From assembly GCA_945271295.1 (NCBI GenBank), contig CALYPG010000010.1, positions 28,386 to 92,385 on the forward strand: a DNA stretch of 64,000 nucleotides, written 5' to 3'. The position numbers were made by a program, and so were the translations under genes. Position 1 is the first letter of the stretch. Each line of letters begins with the position of its first letter. This DNA comes from an uncultured Gilliamella sp. Lineage in GTDB: Bacteria > Pseudomonadota > Gammaproteobacteria > Enterobacterales > Orbaceae. The notes under the pieces were generated by a model. That model saw nothing but the letters and a program-made list of their open reading frames with translations. It was not told the DNA's origin and made no database searches. Of the stretch, positions 19,453 through 29,746 are shown one piece after another.

Positions 19453-20922
19453 TCATTCATAAATCGATTTTAACTGCCAGCCCTCTAATTTTGTAATTTT
19501 AGCAAAACCATTTTCAGCAAATAAGTTGACTATACGTTTGGCTGGTAGTTTTGGATAAATACGGCTTGAAAAACTATATAAATTATCATTAACAAATACC
19601 TCAACAGAAGATGTATCAACATAAACATGTAACATTAATTTTTTTGTTCTTGGTAGTGGTACACTTCGATAACCTTTTAACTCAACGCCAGAAAGACTGC
19701 GATCGAGTACTAATCGATTTGATTGTAAATCAACATATAGCAGTGTTGCTTGTTTACCATCTTTAGTTGCGGCAAGTTGTAAACCAAAACGTTCAGCATC
19801 ACTTTGGCTTAAATCAAATTCAACTTTTAGCTCACAGTGAACCAATTCAATATTGGTATTTTTTAACTCATTGTTAAGTGATATATCGGTTAATAATATT
19901 GGTGTTTCACGAAGTGCTGCTAATTCCTTTATTGGGCGATTACGTACATTATCATTATGATCTAAAATTAATTCACGCGGCAGAGTAAATGAGCCCATCC
20001 ATTTATCATTTTTACTCGGCATGATTGATTCCCACATATCCATCCAAGCAAACATGATGCGTCTACCATCGGCCGCTAAAAAAGATTGGGGAGCATAAAA
20101 ATCATGACCAAAATCCATTTCTTGGAAAGGTTTAATAATTGAAAATTGTTGTCCCGGTTGCCAATTACCAACAATATAACCAGATTGAAACAAATTACGG
20201 TATTTATAACCTTTGGCTTGCATACCTTGTGGGGAGAACATCAAAATCCATTTATCACCAAGAGGGAAAAAATCTGGACATTCAAGCATATACACATTTG
20301 GATCTATATTGCTTACCACTACCTGATCAAATGTCCAATTTTTTAAGTCATCCGATCGATAAAGTAAAATTTGACCAACATCTTGTAAATCACGTTGCCC
20401 AACCACCATCCACCATTTACCATCTTGCTGCCACACTTTAGGATCACGAAAATGCATAATACCTTCTTTTGGCGCAACGATAGTACCGTGTTTTTCAAAA
20501 TGAATACCATCTTTACTAGTTGCAAGGCATTGAGTTTGTCGAATTTGCTCTTGTTTACCTTGACCTTCTAACCAAATATGACCGGTATAAATTAAACATA
20601 ATTCACCATTATTATCGACTGCCGAACCAGAAAAGCAACCACTCTTATCAAACTCATTACCGGGCGCAATAGCAATAGGCAACCTTCGCCATGTCACTAA
20701 ATCATCACTAACAACATGCCCCCAATGCATTGGCCCCCAGTTTTCATCATAAGGATGATGTTGATAAAAAGCATGATATTGGCCTTTAAAATAGATCAAA
20801 CCATTAGGATCATTCATCCAGCCCGCAAGGGGTGATATGTGAAAATGAGGATAATATTGTTTGTTCATTTGTTTTTCTAAATTTTTAACAGCTTGATTTG
20901 CATCATTGATAGCAGTAGACAT
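19453..20922 (-). CDS. cscA: Sucrose hydrolase (invertase) CscA, GH32
   Basis: 489 residues. A five-bladed propeller of glycoside hydrolase family 32 is visible by the nucleophile motif WMNDPNGL, the transition-state FRDPKVW and the acid/base ECPDFF, followed by a C-terminal beta-sandwich from about residue 340. No signal peptide, so it cuts imported sucrose in the cytoplasm to glucose and fructose, as in the E. coli csc system. It is convergent with cscR and divergent from cscK. The promoter has two palindromic operators and a near-perfect CRP site. Confidence 0.96.
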   Translation of the reverse strand: MSTAINDANQAVKNLEKQMNKQYYPHFHISPLAGWMNDPNGLIYFKGQYHAFYQHHPYDENWGPMHWGHVVSDDLVTWRRLPIAIAPGNEFDKSGCFSGSAVDNNGELCLIYTGHIWLEGQGKQEQIRQTQCLATSKDGIHFEKHGTIVAPKEGIMHFRDPKVWQQDGKWWMVVGQRDLQDVGQILLYRSDDLKNWTFDQVVVSNIDPNVYMLECPDFFPLGDKWILMFSPQGMQAKGYKYRNLFQSGYIVGNWQPGQQFSIIKPFQEMDFGHDFYAPQSFLAADGRRIMFAWMDMWESIMPSKNDKWMGSFTLPRELILDHNDNVRNRPIKELAALRETPILLTDISLNNELKNTNIELVHCELKVEFDLSQSDAERFGLQLAATKDGKQATLLYVDLQSNRLVLDRSLSGVELKGYRSVPLPRTKKLMLHVYVDTSSVEVFVNDNLYSFSSRIYPKLPAKRIVNLFAENGFAKITKLEGWQLKSIYE

Positions 20923-20982
20923 AAAATCACCTCTTTTATCCAGTATTAGATAGTTTGGCTAACATACTACGCCAAATTAACT

Positions 20983-20994
20983 GTTAACGTTAAC
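20983..20994. promoter_or_regulatory. CscR operator near cscA
   Basis: GTTAACGTTAAC, a perfect palindrome 61 bases upstream of the cscA start, of the same family as the cscB operators. Confidence 0.72.
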
Positions 20995-21019
20995 TTTTAA
21001 TAAAAGAATAGCTTAAAAA

Positions 21020-21035
21020 TGTGATGATAATCACA
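21020..21035. promoter_or_regulatory. CRP binding site upstream of cscA
   Basis: TGTGATGATAATCACA has the exact TGTGA-N6-TCACA form, flanked symmetrically by AAA and CATTT. Predicts catabolite control of cscA and perhaps the divergent cscK. Confidence 0.85.
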
Positions 21036-21040
21036 CATTT

Positions 21041-21050
21041 TTAACGTTAA
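21041..21050. promoter_or_regulatory. Second CscR operator in cscA-cscK region
   Basis: TTAACGTTAA, followed by CAATG. With the site at 20983 it brackets the CRP site, a layout suited to repression by looping. The rest of this 314-base divergent region up to cscK is AT-rich with no further clear signal. Confidence 0.65.
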
Positions 21051-21236
21051 CAATGAATTTTTTGCTAAATGATTTAGTCTATGGCTAGTTTTTAAAGTGA
21101 TTGTTATTAATTATCACGACAAACAGCACAGCAATTATTTTTAACTAATAATCAAAGATTACTAATTTTATAACATTTAGTGCAATCTTTAACTATGCTA
21201 AATTAGCAGAACAATTAACTATAATCGAGTAAAAAA

Positions 21237-22196
21237 ATGAATAATACTAAAGTTTGGTCTCTTGGCGATGCGGTGGTTGATTTATTGCCATTTGGTGATA
21301 TGACTTATCAAGCTTGCGCAGGAGGAGCACCAGCCAATGTTGCCATTGGCGTAGCAAAATTAGGACTACCGTCCGCTTTTATTGGTCGAGTTGGAAATGA
21401 TCCATTTGGACACTTTATGGAAAAAACCTTTAGCGAATTCCATGTTGATTGTCAAAGCCTTGAAAAAGATGACTATTATAAAACCAGTACGGTTGTGGTC
21501 GATTTGGGTAAGAATGGTGAACGTAGTTTTACCTTCCTGGTTTCTCCCTCTGCCGATCAATTTTTATCAAAGCAAGCAATACCTGATTTTAACCAAGATA
21601 TTCTACATTTTTGTTCTTTAGCCTTAGTTGGGCAAACTTGTAGACAAACATTAAAGACAGCAATTGAAAGTCTTACCGCCAAAAATGGATTGATTAGTTT
21701 TGATGTCAATTTGCGTGAGCAAATGTGGGCCGATAAAAATGAAATGCGCATTATAATTAATCAATTTTGCCATGATGCCGATATATTAAAACTTTCGGAC
21801 GATGAGCTTTTTTGGTTAACTCAATGTAATGATTGGGATAAAGCGCTAGAAAAATTACAACAACATTATCAATCACCATTAACGTTAGTTACCAAAGGTA
21901 GTGAGGGCAGTATAGTATTATGGCAGGGGAAAACCTTTTCTTTTGACTCCTATCACGTAAATAGTGTTGATACCACTGGTGCTGGCGATGCTTTTGTTGC
22001 TGGTTTATTAAGTAGTATTGCTTCATCTGGTATGCCTGATGATAAGTTAATGTTAGAAAGTATGATGACCATAGCTAGTGCATGCGGTGCTTTAGCCACC
22101 ACGAAAAAAGGAGCCCTTACTGCGCTACCTGATAGTAGTTTTTTACAGTCTTTTATTAATGATAACCCAACTTTGTCAGCCAAACAGATGAGTTAA
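21237..22196 (+). CDS. cscK: Fructokinase CscK (PfkB family)
   Basis: 319 residues, ribokinase/PfkB fold. Signatures: N-terminal GDAVVDLLP and GGAPANVAIGVAKLG (about 10-45), and near the C-terminus the catalytic DTTGAGDAFVAGLL, whose aspartate deprotonates the sugar hydroxyl. It phosphorylates the free fructose released by CscA. Clear match to CscK. The acetyltransferase gene follows four bases after its stop. Confidence 0.94.
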   Translation: MNNTKVWSLGDAVVDLLPFGDMTYQACAGGAPANVAIGVAKLGLPSAFIGRVGNDPFGHFMEKTFSEFHVDCQSLEKDDYYKTSTVVVDLGKNGERSFTFLVSPSADQFLSKQAIPDFNQDILHFCSLALVGQTCRQTLKTAIESLTAKNGLISFDVNLREQMWADKNEMRIIINQFCHDADILKLSDDELFWLTQCNDWDKALEKLQQHYQSPLTLVTKGSEGSIVLWQGKTFSFDSYHVNSVDTTGAGDAFVAGLLSSIASSGMPDDKLMLESMMTIASACGALATTKKGALTALPDSSFLQSFINDNPTLSAKQMS

Positions 22197-22200
22197 TATT

Positions 22201-22764
22201 ATGATAGAAAAAGAGAAAATGTTGGCGGGTCTTCTTTATGATCCTTGTACAGATACTTCACTAGCCAATGAACGGCTTTATGCACAAGACCTTTGTTTTC
22301 AACTAAATCAACTATCACCATTAGAGGTTGATAAACGTAAGCAATTGTTTGAAACCTTATTGGGTAAAACAGCACAACAATTTACCATTATGTCTGGCTT
22401 TCAATGCGATTATGGCTATAACATTGAAATTGGTGAGAACTTTTTTGCTAACTTTAACTGCATCATGTTAGATGCAGCTCGAATTTCATTTGGTGATAAT
22501 GTGCTTGTTGCACCCAATTGTGGTTTTTATACCTCAGGCCACCCACTTGAGAGTGAGATTCGTAATAGCGGCCTTGAGTTTGCAAAACCAATTACCATCG
22601 GTAATAGTGTTTGGATAGGGGGGAATGTAATAGTACTCCCTGGCGTAACAATTGGTGATAATTCGGTGATTGCGGCTGGTAGTATTGTTGATCGAGATAT
22701 TCCTAGTAATGTTGTAGCATTGGGAAGTCCTTGTCGCGTTTATAAACAACTGCCTAACTCATAA
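22201..22764 (+). CDS. Sugar O-acetyltransferase, Maa/LacA family
   Basis: 187 residues: a short N-terminal helical cap (Mac domain, 1-55) and a left-handed beta-helix of hexapeptide repeats. TSGHPLESEIR carries the catalytic histidine of maltose/galactoside acetyltransferases, and GNSVWIGGNVIVLPGVTIGDNSVIAAGS is the family signature. It uses acetyl-CoA to acetylate a sugar or non-metabolisable analogue, perhaps as detoxification. Coupled to cscK, so it may act on sugars taken up by CscB. Convergent with dxr, with only 13 bases between. Confidence 0.88.
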   Translation: MIEKEKMLAGLLYDPCTDTSLANERLYAQDLCFQLNQLSPLEVDKRKQLFETLLGKTAQQFTIMSGFQCDYGYNIEIGENFFANFNCIMLDAARISFGDNVLVAPNCGFYTSGHPLESEIRNSGLEFAKPITIGNSVWIGGNVIVLPGVTIGDNSVIAAGSIVDRDIPSNVVALGSPCRVYKQLPNS

Positions 22765-22777
22765 AGTTACATTATTA

Positions 22778-23956
22778 TTATAAAACGCTACACTGTGATC
22801 TTGCCCATTCATCAATAGCCAGTACGTCATCAATAGTCGACGGTTCAGGAAAATTAAGTTTATCCAAAACCGTTGACACATTTTTAGCAATATCCATAAA
22901 ACCAATTTTATTACGTAAAAAAGCATCAACCGCAATTTCATTGGCTGCATTAAGTGCAGTTGTACTTGCTTGTCCTTGTTTTGAAGCTTCAATAGCAAGC
23001 TTTAAGCAAGGATAACGATTAAAATCGGGTTCATTAAAGGTTAACGCCGAAATTTTACTGAAATCTAGTGGTGGTACGGTTGATGATACTCGTTCTGGAT
23101 AAGACATAGCGTAAGCAATCGGCGTACACATATCTGGTACACCCAGTTCTGCCACTACACTACCATCTTGATAACGTACCATTGAGTGAATAATAGATTG
23201 CGGATGAATGATAATTTCCATTTCATCAATACTTGCATTAAATAGCCAACGCGCTTCGATATATTCAAGCCCTTTATTCATCATAGTGGCTGAATCTACA
23301 GAGATCTTTTTACCCATTGACCAATTAGGATGCGCAATAGCTTGTTCTGGGGTAACCGAAGTCAGCTTAGTTAAATCCAAATCTCGAAATGGTCCACCCG
23401 ATCCGGTTAAAACAATTTTAGTGATCCCATAATCAGCTAGCTTAACAAAACCTAAATTCTGCTGCACTAAAGCCGGTAAACTCTGGAAAATAGCATTATG
23501 TTCACTATCAACTGGCAATAACTGCGCACCATACTGTTTAACCGCTTGCATAAATAAGTTGCCACACGTCACTAATGACTCTTTATTTGCTAATAAAATA
23601 CGTTTACCCTTATGAATTGCAGCTAGCGTCGGTTTTAAACCAGCAGCCCCTACAATTGCAGCCATTACATAATCGACTTCAGCAAGTTGCGCTAAATCAC
23701 AAATGGCCTGCTCACCATTCAATACTTCAATATCCAATTTTAGATTAACTAGATTATGCTTAAGTTGTACAGCAGCTTGTTCATTAGCCATTGCCACATA
23801 TTTGGGCATAAATTCAAGGCATTGGGCAGTCATTTTTGTAACATTGTTACCACCAACTAATGCCAACACATTAAATAAATGTGGATTCTGGCGAATAACC
23901 GCTAAGGTACTACAACCAATAGAGCCTGTTGATCCTAAAATTGTGATATTTTTCAT
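22778..23956 (-). CDS. dxr: 1-deoxy-D-xylulose-5-phosphate reductoisomerase Dxr
   Basis: 392 residues, full length. N-terminal NADPH-binding [15 protein letters not shown], central [10 protein letters not shown] and metal/substrate residues, and [19 protein letters not shown]. Second step of the MEP isoprenoid pathway. In E. coli it follows frr directly; here deoC and its promoter region are inserted between them. Confidence 0.96.
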   Translation of the reverse strand: MKNITILGSTGSIGCSTLAVIRQNPHLFNVLALVGGNNVTKMTAQCLEFMPKYVAMANEQAAVQLKHNLVNLKLDIEVLNGEQAICDLAQLAEVDYVMAAIVGAAGLKPTLAAIHKGKRILLANKESLVTCGNLFMQAVKQYGAQLLPVDSEHNAIFQSLPALVQQNLGFVKLADYGITKIVLTGSGGPFRDLDLTKLTSVTPEQAIAHPNWSMGKKISVDSATMMNKGLEYIEARWLFNASIDEMEIIIHPQSIIHSMVRYQDGSVVAELGVPDMCTPIAYAMSYPERVSSTVPPLDFSKISALTFNEPDFNRYPCLKLAIEASKQGQASTTALNAANEIAVDAFLRNKIGFMDIAKNVSTVLDKLNFPEPSTIDDVLAIDEWARSQCSVL

Positions 23957-23973
23957 ATTAATATATGCTTATA

Positions 23974-24639
23974 TTAATAGTTGCTTGATGAGGTATCTGA
24001 ACCAGATACAATAGCAATGCCAGCACTTGCACCCAACCTTGTAGCACCTGCTTGTATCATTTTTTCAGCAGTTTGACGATCTCGAATTCCACCAGACGCT
24101 TTAACACCCATTTTTTCACCTACTGTTTCACGCATCAATTTAACATCTTCAACTGTCGCACCTGATACACTAAAACCAGTTGATGTTTTAACGAACGCTA
24201 CATCAATTTCTTTACACAGGGTACAAACTTTAACAATCTCTTCTTTAGTTAATAAGCAGGTTTCCAAAATAACTTTTAACGGTACTTCACCGCAGGCTTT
24301 AAATACCGCATTAATATCGTTTTTAACTGCATCCCAATCATTACTTTTTAACCAACCGACATTGATCACCATATCAATTTCTTGAGCACCAGCTTTGATA
24401 GCCATTTCAGTTTCATAAGCTTTAGCCGAAGTTAACATTGCACCAAGCGGAAAACCAACTACCGAACAAACTTTAACATCACTACCTTTTAATAAGCTAG
24501 CAACTAAAGGAACATAGCCTGAATTAACACACACAGAATAAAAATGGTACTCTTTGGCTTCGTTACAGAGTTTTCTAATCTGATCTTCTGTCGCATTCAT
24601 AGCGAGTAAAGTATGATCAATATACTTAGCATAATTCAT
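23974..24639 (-). CDS. deoC: Deoxyribose-phosphate aldolase DeoC
   Basis: 221 residues, the short form found in many bacteria (E. coli is 259). TIM barrel; the Schiff-base lysine is in [11 protein letters not shown] and the second lysine in GVKASGGIR. Cleaves 2-deoxyribose-5-phosphate to acetaldehyde and glyceraldehyde-3-phosphate. It sits between frr and dxr, 17 bases before dxr, and may drive dxr transcription. None of the usual deo partners (deoABD) is adjacent. Confidence 0.95.
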   Translation of the reverse strand: MNYAKYIDHTLLAMNATEDQIRKLCNEAKEYHFYSVCVNSGYVPLVASLLKGSDVKVCSVVGFPLGAMLTSAKAYETEMAIKAGAQEIDMVINVGWLKSNDWDAVKNDINAVFKACGEVPLKVILETCLLTKEEIVKVCTLCKEIDVAFVKTSTGFSVSGATVEDVKLMRETVGEKMGVKASGGIRDRQTAEKMIQAGATRLGASAGIAIVSGSDTSSSNY

Positions 24640-24984
24640 AATAATTCCTTAAATTGTATTAAAAATTGAGTGTAGACATCACTCTAAAATGGTAAATAGC
24701 ATTTATTATAAAACTATTTTATAAATAAAATACAGTAAACAAGCGAAAATAGCCGACAACCTTTAGGGATTGTTTATTTTTTAATTAATGCCTGATTTTA
24801 TGGTATTGGATCAATACTAAATAGAGTTAAAAACATCATTCTAAGCTTTGATGTTACATATCGTTTTTATGCTAGAATTTTGTTTTATATAAAATGCTGT
24901 AATGATTATTACAGAGAATTATTGATGGATTTTGCCCAGTCAAAGCTGGGCTATAAATTAACTCGCTACCAATGAACGTTAGTA
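24640..24984 (-). promoter_or_regulatory. deoC upstream region between frr and deoC
   Basis: 345 bases without a gene. A short inverted repeat GAGTG / CACTC (24668-24684) lies about 30 bases before the deoC start, possibly an operator. A six-base GC stem (GCCCAG / CTGGGC, 24934-24951) follows frr but lacks a T-run, so it is a doubtful terminator. No DeoR or CytR motif was recognised. Confidence 0.4.
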
Positions 24985-25542
24985 TTAAAATTCCATTAAC
25001 TCTTTTTCTTTCTCAGCCAAAGTGGCGTCAAGTTTTTTAATCGCTGCATCCGTTGCTTTTTGAATCAAATCTTGTGCTTTACGTTCATCATCTTCAGAAA
25101 TTTCTTTATCTTTTAATAACGCTTTGATTTGGTCGTTAGCATCACGACGAATATTACGAATCGATACCCGTCCTTGTTCAGCTTCGTTGCGAACAATTTT
25201 AGTTAAATCACGACGACGTTCTTCGGTTAGTGGTGGTAACGGTACTCGAATTACTGTACCAGCTGAAGCCGGATTTAAACCTAAATCAGACGTTAAAATC
25301 GCTTTTTCAATAACTGGAGTTAGTGACTTATCAAATACTGTGATAGCTAATGTTCTGGCATCTTCAGCCACCACATTGGCTAATTGACGAAGTGGTGTTG
25401 GGCTACCATAGTACTCAACCATAATACCATCTAGTAAACTTGGTGAAGCTCGACCTGTTCTGACTTTAGAAATATGAGTTTGAAACGCTTCGATACTTTT
25501 TTCCATGCGCGCTTGCGCTTCTTTTTGAATCTCATTTAACAT
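24985..25542 (-). CDS. frr: Ribosome recycling factor Frr
   Basis: 185 residues, exact family length. Two domains: the three-helix bundle and the inserted beta domain, with the conserved [14 protein letters not shown] and [16 protein letters not shown] (here [17 protein letters not shown]) segments. With EF-G it splits post-termination ribosomes. Start ATG preceded by AAGG; 30 bases after pyrH. Confidence 0.97.
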   Translation of the reverse strand: MLNEIQKEAQARMEKSIEAFQTHISKVRTGRASPSLLDGIMVEYYGSPTPLRQLANVVAEDARTLAITVFDKSLTPVIEKAILTSDLGLNPASAGTVIRVPLPPLTEERRRDLTKIVRNEAEQGRVSIRNIRRDANDQIKALLKDKEISEDDERKAQDLIQKATDAAIKKLDATLAEKEKELMEF

Positions 25543-25572
25543 AATAAAAAACCTTATTTAAAATAAAGAGGG

Positions 25573-26307
25573 CTAACAACTGACTGTGGCCTGATTATTA
25601 ATTAATGTCCCTTCTTGCTCGCCTAAAATAACACGACGTAACGCACCTGGTTTATTCATATTGAACACACAAATCGGTAAATTGTGGTCGCGGGCTAAGG
25701 TAAATGCGGCTAAGTCCATTACTTTTAATTCATCATCTAACACTTTTTCATAATTTAGTGTTTTATACAGTGTTGCATTTGGATCTTTAACAGGATCAGC
25801 TGAGTAAACGCCATCTACTTTGGTTGCTTTTAAAACCACATCAGCTTCAATTTCAATACCACGTAAACAAGCAGCTGAATCAGTAGTGAAAAAAGGATTA
25901 CCAGTCCCTGCAGAAAGGATAACCACTTTACCATGACGAAGCAAACTAATAGCCTCAGTCCAACGGTAATCATCACATACACCATTTAATGGGATGGCAG
26001 ACATTAAACGAGCATTAACTTCAATTCGATGCAAAGCATCTCGCATCGCTAGTCCATTCATCACTGTTGCTAGCATTCCCATATGATCGCCAACCACGCG
26101 ATTCATTCCTGCTTTAGCAAGACCGGCACCACGAAATAAATTCCCCCCCCCGATAACAACTGCAACTTCAATCTTCATTTCGATTAATTCTTTAATTTCT
26201 TGAGCCATTCGATCAAGAATCGTTGCATCAATACCAAAACCTTCATCACCTTGCAGTGCTTCACCACTCAGTTTTAGAAGAATACGTTTATAAAAAGGGG
26301 TTACCAT
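25573..26307 (-). CDS. pyrH: UMP kinase PyrH
   Basis: 244 residues from ATG 26307; an upstream GTG at 26319 adds four residues and is less likely. Amino-acid-kinase fold with [42 protein letters not shown] and [16 protein letters not shown], almost identical to E. coli PyrH. It makes UDP from UMP, is activated by GTP and inhibited by UTP. Confidence 0.97.
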   Translation of the reverse strand: MVTPFYKRILLKLSGEALQGDEGFGIDATILDRMAQEIKELIEMKIEVAVVIGGGNLFRGAGLAKAGMNRVVGDHMGMLATVMNGLAMRDALHRIEVNARLMSAIPLNGVCDDYRWTEAISLLRHGKVVILSAGTGNPFFTTDSAACLRGIEIEADVVLKATKVDGVYSADPVKDPNATLYKTLNYEKVLDDELKVMDLAAFTLARDHNLPICVFNMNKPGALRRVILGEQEGTLINNQATVSC

Positions 26308-26392
26308 ATGAAGTCTCACTAATTTGTTATTTAATTACCTAAAAAGCTAGGGGACTAGCTATTAATAATTTTAAAATATTTTGTAGATAAAC

Positions 26393-26415
26393 AAAACCGC
26401 CTTAACGGCGGTTTT
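26393..26415 (-). terminator. tsf terminator
   Basis: AAAACCGCC and GGCGGTTTT form a nine-base stem around TTAAC, followed on the minus strand by a T-rich run (TTTTGTTT). It lies just past the tsf stop and separates rpsB-tsf from pyrH-frr. Confidence 0.85.
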
Positions 26416-26425
26416 TGTAAAACAA

Positions 26426-27286
26426 TTAAGATTGTTTCGACATCGCTGCTACTTCGGCTGCAAAATCGACTTCGACTTTTTCAATACCTTCACCCACTTC
26501 AAAACGGATAAATGTAGCAATTGTCGCTTTCTTTTCTGTTAATAAATCACCCACAGTTTTGCTTGGATCCATTACAAATGGTTGACCTGTTAGTGATACT
26601 TCACCAGTGAATTTACGCATACGGCCTTCAACCATTTTTTCAGCTATTTCACGTGGTTTACCTGATTGCATTGCAATATCAATTTGGATTTTACGTTCAT
26701 GTTCAACCACGTTCGCAGGTACATCACTTGGGTTAACATATTCTGGTTTGCTTGCAGCAATATGCATTGCAATGTGCTTAACTAGTTCATCGTCACAACC
26801 ACTATTTGCTGCAACTAATACACCAATACGTGCACCATGTTGGTAAAGACCAACTACATCACCAGCGATTTCAGCAACACGACGGATGCTAATATTTTCA
26901 CCAATTTTAGCTACTAAAGCGGTACGTTCTTCTTCAAATTTTGCTTGTAAAGTAGCCAGATCTTTAATGCGATCATTTAACGCTGTTGTTGCTACTTTTT
27001 CGCAGAATGCTAAGAAACCAGCATCTTTCGCAACAAAGTCTGTTTCGCAGTTAATTTCTAAAATCACACCAAACTTTTTATCAGCCGAAATTTTAGAAAT
27101 AATTACACCTTCAGCAGCAACACGACCTGCTTTTTTAGCTGCTTTTGCTTGACCAGATTTACGCATATTGTCGATAGCAAGATCAATATCACCATTTGCT
27201 TCAACTAATGCTTTTTTACATTCCATCATACCTGCGCCGGTTCTTTCACGCAGTTCTTTTACCATAGAAGCGGTAACTTCAGCCAT
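26426..27286 (-). CDS. tsf: Elongation factor Ts
   Basis: 286 residues. N-terminal UBA-like domain ([23 protein letters not shown]), core and dimerisation subdomains; TDFVAKD and the C-terminal module are intact. Exchanges GDP for GTP on EF-Tu. Downstream of rpsB in the standard order, separated by a 91-base spacer holding a stem-loop. Confidence 0.97.
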   Translation of the reverse strand: MAEVTASMVKELRERTGAGMMECKKALVEANGDIDLAIDNMRKSGQAKAAKKAGRVAAEGVIISKISADKKFGVILEINCETDFVAKDAGFLAFCEKVATTALNDRIKDLATLQAKFEEERTALVAKIGENISIRRVAEIAGDVVGLYQHGARIGVLVAANSGCDDELVKHIAMHIAASKPEYVNPSDVPANVVEHERKIQIDIAMQSGKPREIAEKMVEGRMRKFTGEVSLTGQPFVMDPSKTVGDLLTEKKATIATFIRFEVGEGIEKVEVDFAAEVAAMSKQS

Positions 27287-27330
27287 TTTTTAATCCTCTA
27301 TTTAACCATTGTGATGATTTTCATAACCAG

Positions 27331-27360
27331 GGGTCGACTGTTACGATCTGACATCGACCC
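27331..27360 (-). terminator. rpsB-tsf intercistronic stem-loop
   Basis: GGGTCGA and TCGACCC pair around a 16-base loop, followed on the minus strand by only weak T content. Enterobacteria have a partial terminator at this position; here it would lower tsf relative to rpsB or serve as a processing site. Confidence 0.45.
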
Positions 27361-27377
27361 TAAAAATATTTGAGTTA

Positions 27378-28115
27378 TTACTCAGCTGCTGGAGCTTCTT
27401 CAACAAAGCTATCTTCAGAAACAGGCGATTGATTTTGTTCACGACCTGAACGAACCGCATCAGCAACTGCATTTGCATATAATTGAATAGCTCGAATTGC
27501 ATCATCATTACCTGGTACGATGTAATCAATACCATCTGGATCTGAGTTTGTATCAACAACAGCAATGACAGGAATACCTAAATTGTTAGCTTCTTTGATG
27601 GCAATATGTTCATGATCTGCACCAATAACAAAAATTACATCGGGTAAGCCACCCATATTTTTAATTCCACCCAAGCTATTTTCTAATTTAACCATTTCGC
27701 GAGAACGCATTAATGCTTCTTTTTTGGTTAATTTATCAAATGTACCATCACTAGCCTGTGTTTCTAAATCTTTTAAACGTTTGATTGATTGACGAACAGT
27801 TTTCCAGTTAGTCAACATCCCACCTAACCAACGGTGATTAACGTAATATTGTCCACAGCTTTCTGCTGCTTGTTTGATCGCTTCGCTAGCAGCGCGTTTT
27901 GTACCAACAAACAAAATTTTGCCTTTACGAGCAGCAATTTTATTTAATTCAGCTAACGCATCGTTGAACATTGGAACTGTTTTTTCAAGATTAATAATAT
28001 GAACTTTATTACGTGCACCAAAAATAAATGGTTTCATTTTTGGGTTCCAATAACGAGTTTGGTGTCCAAAGTGTACACCTGCTTGTAACATATCGCGCAT
28101 TGATACTGTAGTCAT
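27378..28115 (-). CDS. rpsB: 30S ribosomal protein S2
   Basis: 245 residues, nearly identical to E. coli S2 over its length ([53 protein letters not shown]). Part of the small-subunit head. Start ATG preceded by GAGGAAATC. A long structured leader precedes it (see that entry). Confidence 0.98.
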   Translation of the reverse strand: MTTVSMRDMLQAGVHFGHQTRYWNPKMKPFIFGARNKVHIINLEKTVPMFNDALAELNKIAARKGKILFVGTKRAASEAIKQAAESCGQYYVNHRWLGGMLTNWKTVRQSIKRLKDLETQASDGTFDKLTKKEALMRSREMVKLENSLGGIKNMGGLPDVIFVIGADHEHIAIKEANNLGIPVIAVVDTNSDPDGIDYIVPGNDDAIRAIQLYANAVADAVRSGREQNQSPVSEDSFVEEAPAAE

Positions 28116-28220
28116 GATTTCCTCATTTTGACGTTGGGGTTATGCCTCCACATATCCGCTTTAACCGACCTTATTGCAATGAACCAAAGGCACCCCGGAA
28201 AAGAGTAATGATATGTGTGT
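28116..28220 (-). promoter_or_regulatory. Putative S2 autoregulatory leader of rpsB
   Basis: The transcript leader contains complementary CACATATC and GATATGTG (28210-28217 and 28149-28156 on the plus strand) enclosing a GGGGTGCC...GGTTC segment, then the ribosome site. In gammaproteobacteria S2 represses its own operon by binding a conserved leader structure; this region has the right place and pairing, but I could not align it to the model. Confidence 0.5.
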
Positions 28221-28550
28221 GTTATAACGTTATTTAATAATTAAATTTTATATTACGCTGTTTCAACTATTGAAAAAAATAGTCAAAAGTAGCGCGCGTT
28301 TTATACCATATTTTATAAAAGATTACTAGCTTTATTTTTGTTATACACAATGTTAGGTATAAAAAGTTAGTTTGCATCATTGAATTGACAATAGAAGATA
28401 TTAGTAGATACCCATTAATAATTGGTTGTTTTATACTAAAACATATAGCTAACCTGAAACTTTTTTACAACTTATTTTCTTACCGGGAGTTAATAGCTAA
28501 CACCATAACAGCTCTGCTAGGTAAACCTACAGAACTGTTATTCTATTTAA
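28221..28550. other. Intergenic region dacA-rpsB
   Basis: Holds the rpsB promoter (minus strand; candidate TTGACT and TTGAAA hexamers within 28230-28300, not resolved) and, at 28505-28541, an interrupted inverted repeat ATAACAG / CTGTTAT, TCTG / CAGA, AGGT / ACCT just past the dacA stop. That hairpin lacks a T-run but is the likely end of the dacA transcript. Confidence 0.45.
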
Positions 28551-29732
28551 TTAACTAAATAATTTATGAAATTGTAAACATATCCAATCCCAAATACTGC
28601 CTAAAAATCCTGTTTCCTCTACATCCTGAAGTGCAACTAATGATTGTTCATTAATCACTTTATCATCTAGTAAAAACTGTATTTTACCTACGGTTGTACC
28701 CTTAGTTATAGGGGCATAAATATAATCATTAGCAGTATATTGAACTTGAACATCAGCAGCACGACCTTTCGGTACAGTAAGATAAGCACCATTAATCACG
28801 CCTAAAGGAACTTTATTTGCATCGCCATACCAAATTGATTTGTTAACTAATGGGATACCAGCTTTAATCGGATTAGCTGTTTCAAAAAAACGGAATCCCC
28901 AAACTAACAACTTTTTACTTTCTTCTTCACGTCCTTTAAAGGTTCGTCCCCCAAGCACCGCTGAAATTAAACGGGTATTACCATCAACAGCAGAAGCCAC
29001 TAGGTTATAACCAGCAGCATTAGTATGGCCAGTTTTAATCCCGTCAACATTTAAAGTGGTGTCCCAGAGCAAACCATTACGATTTAATTGGGGTTTAGCT
29101 AGTGTATAAGTAAACTCTTTTTCTTTGTAAATTGCATATTCTGTGGGTAAATCACGAATTAAAGCTTGCCCTAAAAATGCCATATCTTTGGCGGTAGTAT
29201 ATTGCCCTGGCGCATCAAGTCCATGTACTGTTTCAAAATGGGTATGCTGTAACCCAATTTTTTTAGCATAATCATTCATCAAATTAACAAAAGCACCTTG
29301 GCTACCAGCAACATGCTCTGCCATAGCAATACATGCATCATTACCAGATTGAATAATAATCCCTTTATTAAGATTAGCAACCGATACCGTTTTACCCACT
29401 TCCAAAAACATCAATGATGATCCCTTTAAAACCGGATTACCGGTTGCCCACGCATCTTTACTTACCGTAACCAAATCATCATTTTTTATACGCCCAGATT
29501 GTAAAGCCTGACCTACCACATAACTGGTCATCATCTTAGTTAAACTAGCAGGATCGCGCTGTTGCTCTGCATTTGATTGCGCTAAAATTTCACCCGATTT
29601 AGCATCAATTAAGATATAAGCTGCGGCATCTAATTGCGGTATCGCTGGAGTAGAGAAGGTTATTTCAGCTGATGCAGAAGAACAAATGGTAAATGCGAAT
29701 ATCGCTAAAGAGGATTTAAATTTTATTTTCAT
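28551..29732 (-). CDS. dacA: D-alanyl-D-alanine carboxypeptidase, PBP5/6 type
   Basis: 393 residues. Signal peptide to about residue 22 (SASA), then a class A low-mass penicillin-binding protein: active-site SLTKMM (SxxK), SGN and KTGHT motifs. A beta-rich PBP5 C-terminal domain (about 285-370) is followed by an amphipathic anchor helix at the very end ([18 protein letters not shown]), which binds the periplasmic face of the inner membrane. It trims terminal D-Ala from peptidoglycan stem peptides. It follows mrdB, as in E. coli, but rlpA, which normally lies between, is absent. Confidence 0.93.
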   Translation of the reverse strand: MKIKFKSSLAIFAFTICSSASAEITFSTPAIPQLDAAAYILIDAKSGEILAQSNAEQQRDPASLTKMMTSYVVGQALQSGRIKNDDLVTVSKDAWATGNPVLKGSSLMFLEVGKTVSVANLNKGIIIQSGNDACIAMAEHVAGSQGAFVNLMNDYAKKIGLQHTHFETVHGLDAPGQYTTAKDMAFLGQALIRDLPTEYAIYKEKEFTYTLAKPQLNRNGLLWDTTLNVDGIKTGHTNAAGYNLVASAVDGNTRLISAVLGGRTFKGREEESKKLLVWGFRFFETANPIKAGIPLVNKSIWYGDANKVPLGVINGAYLTVPKGRAADVQVQYTANDYIYAPITKGTTVGKIQFLLDDKVINEQSLVALQDVEETGFLGSIWDWICLQFHKLFS

Positions 29733-29746
29733 TGATTAAAATTCCG

